DNA of 64,000 nt from Bolinopsis microptera (lineage: Eukaryota > Ctenophora > Tentaculata > Lobata > Bolinopsidae). Shown here one piece after another: positions 21,282 through 30,989 of the stretch. The stretch lies in assembly GCF_026151205.1 (NCBI RefSeq), contig NC_087072.1, positions 21,046,103-21,110,102 on the forward strand, written 5' to 3'. The translations under genes and the position numbers were made by a program. The notes below the pieces were generated by a model. It saw nothing but the letters and a program-made list of their open reading frames with translations, had not been told where the DNA came from and did no database searches. The number at the start of each line of letters is the position of its first letter. Position 1 is the first letter of the stretch.

Positions 21282-22759
21282 CTATAAGAAGTTAGAGAAT
21301 CAGTCACAAACAGAATCTCAGTTGTTAAGCAACGAATTACAATAAAGACTAGAAGAAGTTTGGCAGCGCGATGAGCCCTATAAAAGCCGCTAGTATTACA
21401 GAGCAGGATTCACAAAAGCCGCGAGTAAAGTGCGAGCATGTCCCGTGAACTCCCCCCGGAAACCTCCGGTTATTGGTGGGATCATTTTAATAACAGGGTG
21501 GGCTGTTCACGTGGACATACAGGGGAAGTACATCAAATCAGGTTGGAGAAGAGAAGGAGAGCAGGAGGCCCTACTCTACAAGCCTGCCGGATTTAATACA
21601 TTAATTTAAGGTAGGATTAAAGCGATAGGTTCATTCAATCTCTGACTCTAACGAGGCACATCCTAACGTCGGCAGTTTAGCAGGATCATAAGTCCACCAA
21701 GGGTAGCAGGACACATCCTCGCATTCAGACCAGAGCAATGTTTTGGGATTAAGTTAATTGAGCACATGATAGATCAGGGATAGTTTGAGGGTCTGACCGA
21801 GCCATTAATCGTGATGTTGTCTTGGTTTTAAAAACTTTTCAAACAGCTGCCGAGCCAGTGTTCTTCAGTAAAATGAGTAGAATTTGTATTTACATAAGAT
21901 GTTGAAGATATAATAAAGAAATTTGACTCTTATCTCTAATGAGAGAAGTAACTCAAACTTTCAATTTCTATTTTCTACTCTTAATCATCAAATTAATTTG
22001 TCAACAGTGAACCCGGATTCGGAAGTCTCAAGCATAAGTTATTCAAAGATTTCGATAAATTGTCAATCATGAATGGTTAATACTAATCAGCTTGCACATT
22101 TGCTGTATTAGTTAAATTAGTCGGTTCGGTCATCGGTGGTCTGTCCAGGACAATGAAAAGACGATATATCGCAATCAATGCTTAAGATAAAACTGTCGAT
22201 AAAATATTATAATCACGTAAATGACTCTTCTCTTTTCTTGGAATTGGGGTTACCACCTTGCTGCGACAAAACACCCATTTTTTAGCCTTTTCCGTAGGAA
22301 AAAAACAATTTCAAGATGATTTTCTACCTGATTGGTCCGAGTTTTCTCGCTCTGAAACATTTCGTTTATCCACATTCTAAAGAAAATGTCCATGCCAGGC
22401 CTCTAATTACTGAATGTCTAAACGGCTATGTAACGATCTTAATTAAGGATTTTCGGGCAAATTAGGCCCGAATAATGCCAGAAATTAAGATGTGATTGGC
22501 GGCAGTGGAAAGCTGGTCAGTTTAAACCTAGTTGCTTCAACCACTCCCTCCAATCTAACTTCATCACAGTATGACGTTGTCAAACATTGGTAACCAATGG
22601 AATGCATTTGTAACAAGGGCCACATGACCCACGAGCATATAGCAAAACACTTTTCGAGAACACATTCACATAAACGAAGCTGAAAAATGGACGTTAAGCA
22701 GAAGGGCAAAAAGGAAGGGAGTTTTAAGAAGATGAAGAAGAAATTCCGTTGAGGAAGGT

Positions 22760-22846
22760 CTGCTGTATTCTGCAGCTTGAGAACAGAATGAAGGCTGTTA
22801 TATTCTGCAGCTTGAGAACAGAATGAAGGCTGTATTCTGCAGTATG
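22760..22846. repeat. 36-bp tandem duplication
   Basis: The unit tattctgcagcttgagaaca plus gaatgaaggctg occurs twice in tandem, with a third partial copy. Confidence 0.85.
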
Positions 22847-23859
22847 GGCCGCTCATTACATACTAATATTAAGACGTGTCGATTATAAGCTAGCTATGAT
22901 CTGTGATGAGCTAATCCTTTAACTGCTCAGGCTCGCTAATAGACCCTCACGTGTGGGCCCAGGATTACAGGGGTGGGTCCGGAAGGAGGCCTCCTAAACG
23001 CTCTAAAGATGGTTCATTGGCGGCATTAAGCGCTCCTCAATCTTATCAATAGGTGGTGACGTTCATTAAACAAGGGAAACGCAAGCAAATTTAGGAGAGT
23101 ATAATGGTGAACTTTCTGAATCTTATTACTCTATACTACTGTAGTCTCACGAAGACAGCCGATCAGAACATTTCCTGATCTTGAGAACACACAAAAATAC
23201 TGATAGGATAAAAAATAAGGAGAATAAGAAATGAATGATAATATTTATACTGAAATATGACGACTCCAGCTGACGGTATAATCGACGTTGTTGGTTACCC
23301 ACGTCCACAGGGTGATAGCCTAAAGTTAGCGAGCTGATCCAATTAGTACAGTTACAATTGAGTCAAAGTTTAACGAGCTCTAAATTAGCACACTAAATAG
23401 TCTGACCAGACCTAACTGATCCAGTCAGGGAGTTTGATAATCTGGGAGTGAGAGAAGAGCTGGTGGTTGCGTGACGAGGATTGTAATTTTTGCTGAGGAT
23501 TTGCTAGCCGTCGCGGCTAGGTCACGTGCCACGTGCCTGACCAATTCAGTAATTATAGATTAATGAAATTGAGATTAGAGGAGCACTGTAGGCCAATTTC
23601 TGGAGATCTCCGATGATGGAGATAGTACATGCCAATCGATTAAGATGGTAAAACGGGCATTAAGATCGGGTAAAATGTACAACTACCATGTCAGATGGAA
23701 GTCAGAGGAAACGAACTTCGGAGTATTCCAACAGCCACATTGTTACACAAGTGCAACCAGCCAATTACAGGAAGCCGAAGGATTTGTTTTAGCCAGTGAC
23801 GGTTAAGGTAGTGTGTACCATACTTTCTTCGCCCGAGACTTTGCTGCAATGTGCAGCTC

Positions 23860-24087
23860 CTCATTTATACCTCACACCCGATTTCTCGAGTATTCGGCTG
23901 AGTAGACCGGGGGGCTGCATAGACCACTCAGGATCCTTAGCTGAACGTCAACGACGCTCACTCCACGACCACTCGACCAGACAGACAGAGGGATTCGAAC
24001 CCGCAACCTTACGATTGCAAAGCTGGCGTTCTAACCAACTGCGCGTTCTAACCAACTGCGCGTTCTAACCAACTGCGCTACCTGGTC
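23860..24087 (-). mobile_element. tRNA-derived SINE with triplicated head segment
   Basis: On the minus strand it begins gaccaggtagcgcagttggt, a tRNA 5' half with an A box (tagcgcagttgg), and continues to ggttgcgggttcgaatccct, a B box. The loop tttgcaa would give a TGC (Ala-type) anticodon, though the anticodon stem is broken, so it is a SINE head and not a tRNA gene. A 17-bp A-box segment (gcagttggttagaacgc) is present three times in tandem. The 3' boundary is uncertain. Confidence 0.75.
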
Positions 24088-25069
24088 ATGACATTTCAGA
24101 CTACAATCCGGGGAAATCGGCAAGTCTAACTCAGGAAGAACAAAGGATGTCAACTTAAACTCAGGCACTGGTAGAACGGGTTATGGAATACTACCGACAC
24201 AACGACTGAATTAATGCGACCTATTTACAAAGTATTATCGTTAAAGAGAGTATATTAAGAAAGTAGCAGGACCAATAATGATATGTGGGCTGGTGCGGTG
24301 GTTGGTTGGTTCCTGTCCGTAGATAGGCTGGAAGTGTTGGTTTATTGATAATATGATAACAGCAGTTTACTGTTAACTGGATAACTGGGCATTTAGATAA
24401 AGCAATAAATTGTTATTTACAGTTGCAGACTAATTTGCAGACTAATTTGCTTTATCTAGATGACAGAGTTTTAAAATTTTGTAATTAAGGCTCTCATGCT
24501 CACTTTTAATATACAAAATTTCCAAAACGATCCTTTTGGGGAGTCTTCTTAACTCCAGAATTTTCCAAAAAAATAACCTTTATTTAATAAATGTTGACAT
24601 TGGATTACAGGAGGATTCAGCAAAACAGTAGTAAGACTTATAAAGGTTACAGTTCAACATGATCAATACCAAAGTGAAGTACAGAGAAGGGAGTGCAGAG
24701 ATTGGAGTGCAGAGAGCCCACCACACACCTCTCACACTGTAGGCCCATTTAGGCAGCGAGCAAAGGGGCCCCCATTCCAATTACACTGATGAGCTCATAA
24801 ATATTAAAGAATACGTGTATGGTAAAGGTCTGATAAAGACGAGTACAATTTCTTAACGTATCCTGTAGTAGACCGGTAACCCATTTGCAGGTAATGATAT
24901 AAACGTACTGTATAGAACCTTGCAACTCCTAGAAGAGATAACACTGAGTTATGGTGATCAGATACTTGGGGGGTTGGGCTAAGATGCAGATCACAGACAA
25001 AGACTGCTTTATACTTATTAGTAAAATATGAATTTAGTTATAATTATATTATAGCAGACTAGATCGGGA

Positions 25070-26075
25070 CTAAGTCAGATGTACGCCAGATATCAAAGGC
25101 TTGACCCGCATCCCGGTCAAAATGGGCCTATTTTTTGAATCCCCTTCCCGGTCCAAATTTGACCATTTGGCTACTGGAACCAAACCGGGATTTTTGCTAA
25201 ATTTTTGAAACAAAAATTTCGTAATAATCATTGAAAAACACATTTTTCTCCCAAAATCGTACTTCAATGTCAAATTCTTTATTTAATCGTCAAGAACATT
25301 TGTATATTCTTATCGAACAAATTTGACATTATCCTTGCCATCCGACTCCTCGATAAGTTCGATGCTACTAAAACTTGCTTGATCGATTCCGTGAACATTT
25401 TCCAATCCCCAGAGTCATGCTCCCATCATCAGAGTCATCATCTAAATTCCTGGAATCTCTGTTTAGAGTTTAGACTGGAAATCATCTGTCAGGGACTGGA
25501 GCTTATAGTGATCGGTTTCATAGTTAACTGCCCTCAGATTGTATTTCGCAGAAAAGGATTTATCTCAACGTTTTCTAGTACTCCAGTTTTTTTCCTCATA
25601 TTTAGTCACATCATCGCTCACTGCATTATTTGGTGATCTGGATCCGTCTTTGTTGTCAGGCTGTAGCTGATTCCATAATGCCTTATCATCGTCAGTTTCT
25701 TTTACTGAATCAGCAGTGTCACTTTTCCCGATCTGCACAACATCATTGCCGCCACTTATTCTTGTCAGAAACTCCCCTCGAGTTTGGAATCTGGAACTCC
25801 TTGGTGGACTGAGCTTTTGTTCCCACATTTTTTTTGTGATGGACTGCGACTTTCGGGTTCAAGCTTTCTCCAAAGTTTTCAAAAATGGATCGAACAACGT
25901 GATGTTTATAAAGCTAGAGGTCCCGGTCTTAATCCCGGTCCCTGGATTTTTTTAATACTCCAAAATTCAGGCCCCGGTCTTAATGCTGGTCCCGATTTTA
26001 GTCCCGGTCCCAGCTTAATCCTTTTCCCGGCATTTTTTCCCAGTCCCAGTCCCGGCCAAAAAAGGTGGTCCCGTT
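25070..26075 (-). pseudogene. Degenerate coding relic bounded by gtcccggtc-rich DNA
   Basis: Between two blocks rich in cccggtc/gaccggg motifs, the minus strand holds broken reading frames with protein-like composition. One spans 25565-25828 (DDKALWNQLQPDNKD, DDVTKYEEKNWSTRKR) and one 25070-25273 (NPGLVPVAKWSNLDREGD), separated by stops. It looks like a decayed element-encoded protein, possibly a DNA-transposon N-terminal region. I do not recognise the family. Confidence 0.35.
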
Positions 26076-26090
26076 AGAGCCGTGCCATAT

Positions 26091-26391
26091 GGTACCGCGA
26101 CAATTGACCCCCTATGTAATTATACTTGGGTAAATTGTCGCGAAATCTAGGGCTTAGTACGACAATTGACCCCCGACAATTGTCCCCCCGACAATTGACC
26201 CCTATGTAATTACACTGGAGTCAATTGTCCCGAAATCTAGGGCTTAGTATGACAATTGACCACCCCCCGACAATTGTCTGGGGGTCAATTGTCGGGAGTC
26301 ATTTGTCGGGGGGTCAATTGTCGGGGGGGGGGGGGGGGGGGGGGGTCAATTGTCGGGGGTCATTTGTCGGGGGTCAATTGTCGCCCACCCG
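26091..26391. mobile_element. TIR element copy 1, with poly-G core
   Basis: Begins ggtaccgcgacaattgaccc and ends gggtcaattgtcgcccaccc, so the inverted core is cgacaattgacccc. Multiple internal gggtcaattgtcggg units and a run of more than 20 G at about 26323-26345. A second copy at 57967-58300 shares both ends but has a different core. Confidence 0.8.
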
Positions 26392-26485
26392 TGCATATAT
26401 CTCTGTCCCGCATCAGGGGTCGCGGAAGAAAACAACAACAAAAAGCTACTTGAGTGGGAACCTGGAGCAAGTAAACCAGAGATTT

Positions 26486-27418
26486 ATCGGTCATAGATCA
26501 GACAAGGCTGGTCGGTCGGAGGTCGATCGGAGGTCGGTCAGGCGCCGGTCGGCGGTAGGTGAACGCCGGTCGGAGGTCGATCGGGCGCCGGTCGAGCGCC
26601 GGTCGGAGGTCGGTCGGAGGTCGGTCGAGCGCCGGTCGGAGGTCGGTCGGAGGTCGGTCGGGCGCCGGTCGGAGGTCGGTCGGAGGTCGGTCGGAGGTCG
26701 GTCGGGCGCCGGTCGGAGGTCGGTCGGAGGTAGGTCGGGCGACCATTCTATGACACAATTTTGGACTCGAGGCTCCCCCTGGTAATGTGATCTCGGAAGG
26801 CAGGCCTCCCCTTTGCAACACGAGCTCGGAAGCGGGAGCTCTCGATACAGAAGGTACGTATCGAGAATGAGTCGGACCGAAAATTTCTAAGTCCAAATTT
26901 TTTTTCCGGAGGTCGGTCGGGCGCCGGTCAGAGGTTGGTCGGGTGCCGGTAGGGTGGTAAGCCGGGCGCTGGTCTGGCGACAAGGCTGGTGTTCCGGTCA
27001 TTCCATAGCCATGCTGCAACTGCGCTGGGTCGGTCGGACTGATACAGTCACGTTTTCATAAAGATACCTCGTGTTGCAAAGGGGAGGCCTGCCTTCCGAG
27101 ATCACATTTCCAGGGGGAGCCTCGAGTCCAAAATTGTGTCATAGAATGGTCGCCCGACCTACCTCCGACCGACCTCCGACCAACCTCCGACCGGCGCCCG
27201 ACCGACCTCCGACCGTCGCCCGACCGACCTCCGATCGACCTCCGACTGACCTCCGACCGACCTCCGACCGACCTCCGATCGACCTCCGACCGACCTCCGA
27301 CCGGCGCTCGACCGGCGCCCGACCGGCGCCCGATCGACCTCCGACCAACCTCCGACCAACCTCCGACCAACTTCCGACCAACTTCCGACCGACCAGCCTT
27401 GTCTGATCTATGACCGAT
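26486..27418. mobile_element. Foldback element with VNTR arms
   Basis: Left arm 26486-26824 and right arm 27068-27418 are near-perfect reverse complements. The arms start atcggtcatagatcagacaa and then carry a long array of 10-12 bp ggtcggtcggag units with gcgccggtc variants. They end in unique sequence gcaaaggggaggcctgcctt (right arm) and its complement (left arm). The 243-bp centre holds a further short ggtcgggcgccggtc patch. The long opposing ORFs over the arms are translations of the array, not genes. Confidence 0.88.
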
Positions 27419-29386
27419 TTATCAAATCTTAACTAACAGGCCATCGGAATCACAAAAGGCCCACATGCCACGGCAATCACAGAAACGAGGTCAAACTTAG
27501 TACAAGTTAATTGACGGAGAACGAATGGCACAGATTGCCCATTTAAACTGATTCGAACAAAAGCACAAATATCCCAGCAGAGCAGAAGTTATAATCGAAT
27601 GAGAATGAAGTTCGATACAAAACGGAGTTCTACTTAAAAGTTTAAGCTACATCAGGCCAGAAACCTTGTATTGTAAATAATCACACAAAGGATTCTAGAG
27701 GACCATTATATGAACTGTGTGGTCCCCTGGATTAAGAGCGCCTGAAGATGATCTCAGATTGGAGGAGAGGTTGTAGACGGAGGATATGTGGTTTTCAGCT
27801 GGTTATGGAGTTATAGAGGTGACGTATGTAGAGTAGGAGAGGGTTAGAAACACTGCTCTCTCTATATCCTACCCTGGATACAAGGCTGGTGGGCACCAAT
27901 GACAGTACACCACCCTGTATATAAAACTCCCCCTGGCCTATACCACCTTCGAACAGTACCGACACATACCCCCGGAAATCAGGGGTATATACAAGAGAGA
28001 AACCAATAAGCTAATATCAAGAGAGATACTAAGAGTAGGCAGTGCTGCGATCTTTACCAGAGTAACAACTGCCCTGTCAAAGTCGCTGATTTGTATCCTT
28101 GATGTGTAGCAATGTGACAGACTATCTGTCATATTGCAGTGCAGTCACGTGATCACGTGGTCGCATGATATCACGTGGTCGGGGATCAAGTGGCGTGAAG
28201 TTTGGTGAGAAGACAGGGCATTATAGAAAGTAGGATGTAACAGCCAGGTTGGTGTGAATAATCAATAAGGGGAGTGTGAGTACTACCCTGGGAGTCAATT
28301 GTGGGGTACAAAGTATGCCACAATACTGGTCATACTATTATAGTGTTCGAGTTCAGTGGTGTGATGGGCGGGGCACGGCATTGTCTATATTAACCCATTA
28401 TAAATCTTATGATAAATGCTCAGTCCTTACACCAAAATGCCGGGTTCATGACCATGAACAATAGTTGAACGCTGATAATTATTGACTCTTAAATCGGGTT
28501 AACGAACATTTACGACTTGCAACATAAGTCCAGGTTTTTTCCAGGGAATGTGTGTGGATGATAAAGAATATACTCGGTAATATATGTATGATTTAGTTTT
28601 TGGTTCATAACAAGGAATATTACTGACGAATTTGTAGAGACCTGGAATACTAAACTTGTGAGAGTGATTAACTGATTACCGATCATTAAGGTAATTCATA
28701 GTAGTTCTTTCAAACTTCCCTGACATGTTTGTAATTATTCCCTAATTATTACTTTTCCTCATATCTACAATGATGTTCTTAATCCTTCTTTTCATCTCTT
28801 CGATTTTCAATTCGAGGAGGAGGAGAAAACCAAACATAAAAAGGCGGTACATTTTTCAGTAATTGATGTTGCTCAATGTTGCTCCTCGGTATTCTGTTCA
28901 AAAACCACTCTTATCCGAATAGTTTATCCTTATTTTACACATGAAATTGCTCAGTAACTATGCAGCGTAATTCTGATATATAATCATCAGGAACAGGTTC
29001 AGTAACAAAAAGCAATTATGCTTTATTGACAGTGACGATAATTACCCTCATATTGAAGTAGTAATCGCTTCATCCAAATTTCAATGACTCGACGATTTAA
29101 GCTTTTGTCCGCATAAAATTGGAAATTATTCTCGTCCGTATTTTCATGATATCGTAGATTCCACGTTTTTCAATCAATCTCTAAATTTCAAGCACCCAAT
29201 CAGCGGAATATATCGAATTGGAATATGATAATGATTAGGGTTACAGTTATGATTAGGGTTCATGCGGAATTTAGCTGATCAGGTTTTTTACTGCCTTAAT
29301 CTCAGGTTCACATTGCCCTTTTCGAGATATCACCGATAATTTTACAATAAATAGCAAAGTAAAAAAAGAGATAGGAGAGAACTAAC
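27419..29386 (-). other. Intron sequence with CACGTG cluster
   Basis: No gene recognised. Three CACGTG palindromes lie at 28146, 28154 and 28172. Otherwise AT-rich single-copy-looking DNA. Confidence 0.5.
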
Positions 29387-29475
29387 TTGTTTTTGAGGAT
29401 CTTCTCATAATCATAGACCTTTATCAAGAGCATACTCTCTTCTGTCAGAGGCCTGTACCTCTTCCATGTAAACGT
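29387..29475 (-). CDS. Ferlin core exon 2 (C2A strands 4-6, calcium loop 3)
   Basis: 89 bp, phase 0 in and phase 2 out. It reads TFTWKRYRPLTEESMLLIKV, then YDYEKILKN. Dysferlin C2A has FEWDLKGIPLD...LHVVVKDHETMGRN here. The DYE of VYDYE corresponds to the loop-3 D-x-E/D calcium ligands, so the shared half of C2A supplies intact loop-3 acids. The acceptor is ctccacag and the donor gttagt. Confidence 0.93.
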
Positions 29476-29585
29476 CTGTGGAGTAAAGAAGTGTAAATTA
29501 TAGCGAGACAATTTCAAATACGAAACTTTCTGGAAGTTATGTTTGTTTAATGTTTATCGTAACTTGCTAAAAAGAGTACCAACTG

Positions 29586-29651
29586 TTTCCCAATATTACC
29601 CATTATTACCCACTATTACCCATTATTACCCATTATTACCAATTATTACCG
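29586..29651. repeat. 8-9 bp tandem repeat (attaccc)
   Basis: About seven units of cattattac/cactattac, sited in the intron directly after the shared C2A exon 29683-29738. Confidence 0.8.
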
Positions 29652-29682
29652 ACATCAATTTGCTGAATATCGAAATTCTCAC

Positions 29683-29738
29683 CTCGTTCCATTCCGGGTT
29701 AAGCTCACTGTGTATAACACGTGTTGTTCTCTTGATTC
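29683..29738 (-). CDS. Ferlin core exon 1 (shared C2A exon, common acceptor of five first exons)
   Basis: 56 bp, phase 1 in and phase 0 out. It reads (G)IKRTTRVIHSELNPEWNE. Human dysferlin exon 2 begins VKKRTKVIKNSVNPVWNE at the same structural position, right after its first exon. The acceptor atctttcag is strong. Five upstream exons end in phase 1 after a C2 strand-3 sequence, and any of them can join here. Confidence 0.93.
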
Positions 29739-30030
29739 CTGAAAGATATGGTAGTTCAGCAAACTAGGTCTTAATTTGAGAGTTATTTATTATATATAAT
29801 TATACATAATAAATATTTGGTCGTCATGAGTTATGTAAAAATTGTACAAATTCTTAAATATGAAGGTTGAGAAGGTTTAAGAATTTAATAGAGACGTCAC
29901 ATGATCAACACAGTATCACATCCAACAAATCCGCACTGTAAATAATGGCCCACAATATTTCGAACATTCCGCGAGCTAACACGACCTACAGTCCAATCAG
30001 TGTAGTGATGATCCCTCCACCTAAACTTAC

Positions 30031-30217
30031 CTTCTAAATCTAGTAAGACATGAGGGTCGCTGTAACCAAAACGCTCTACGTTTTGGAGATTTTGAGCATT
30101 CCTGACCAGAACTTGGACTATCCCCTCTTTACTCATAACCTCATTATATTCCCGGTAACTGGAGATATGATCGTCATCTTCCGAGGATCCGTACCGTCCC
30201 AAAAACGGGCCGAACAT
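30031..30217 (-). CDS. Alternative first exon E (C2A first half, variant E)
   Basis: From ATG 30217, preceded directly by an in-frame TAA with no intervening AG: MFGPFLGRYGSSEDDDHISS, then YREYNEVMSKEGIVQVLVRN and AQNLQNVERFGYSDPHVLLD, ending LE plus one base. Donor gtaagt, phase 1; joined to 29738 it gives LE-G-IKRTTRV. GIVQVLVRNAQNL and SDPHVLLDLEG are C2 strands 1-3. In loop 1 the first calcium ligand is Glu and the second Asp. It is the closest to the shared exons and may be the default form. A ctccag acceptor inside the exon is an alternative reading. Confidence 0.8.
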
Positions 30218-30474
30218 TTACAATATCACATACAAAACGGTGCACAACGGAGAAAATATTAAACTAATAAATAGGCGGGCTGAGAGTAAAGTATAAGTAA
30301 GCTGGAAGTTTCAAAACCACATTGTCTATTCATAAGTTAATAAAGCTACTCTGTAGCCACGGCTGCAGGAAATGCCAGGCCCGAAACTACTGAGGTGGAA
30401 GCTAAAAAAATGCACTATTATGTAATTAAGAGTAGTTTATTGGTTACAGTAAGCATGGAGGGTGCGTTCTTGGT

Positions 30475-30985
30475 GGGGCTACTGTGAAGGGGCTACTGTA
30501 AGGGGCTACTGTAAGGGGGCTACTGTAAGGGGGTTACTGTAAGGGGGCTACTGTAAGGGGGCTACTGTAAGGGGGCTTCTGTAAGGTGGCTACTGTAAGG
30601 GGGCTACTGTAAGGGGGCTACTGTAAGGGGGCTACTGTAAGGGGGATACTGTAAGGGGGCTACTGTAAGGGGGCTATTGTGGGGCTACTGTAAGGGCGCT
30701 ACTGTAAGGGGGCAATTGTAAGGGGGCTATTGTAAGGGGGCTATTGTGGGGCTACTGTAAGGGCGCTACTGTAAGGGGGCTACTGTAAGGGGGCTACTGT
30801 AAGGGGCTACTGTAAGGGGGCTACTGTAAGGTGGCTACTGTAAGGTGGCTACTGTAAGGGGGCTACTGTAAGGGGGATACTGTAAGGGGGCTACTGTAAG
30901 GGGGCTACTGCAAGGGGGCTATTGTAAGGGGGCTATTGTAAGGGGGCTATTGTGGGGCTACTGTAAGGGCGCTACTGTAAGGAAA
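30475..30985. repeat. 14-bp minisatellite
   Basis: About 36 units of gggggctactgtaa with variants (gtggctactgtaa, gggcgctactgtaa, gggggctattgtaa). Higher-order blocks sharing the variant order repeat at least twice (around 30640-30780 and 30880-30980). Confidence 0.93.
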
Positions 30986-30989
30986 TGGG

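Larger units (their letters stand above)
21282..29386 (-). other. Large C2A intron with several mobile elements
   Basis: 8.1-kb intron. It contains a 36-bp tandem duplication (22760-22845), a SINE (23860-24087), a degenerate low-copy element (25070-26075), a TIR/poly-G element (26091-26391), the foldback element (26486-27418) and a CACGTG cluster (28146-28177). I see no host exon. Confidence 0.7.

Noticed and set aside
23999-24087. A functional tRNA gene (anticodon TGC)
   Set aside because: A and B boxes are present, but the anticodon stem does not pair and the head is interrupted by a triplication, so it is a SINE.
26225-27406. Several overlapping Arg/Gly/Ser/Val-rich ORFs on both strands
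   Set aside because: They come from the ggtcggtcggag array in the foldback arms; opposite strands and all frames are open because the unit lacks stops.
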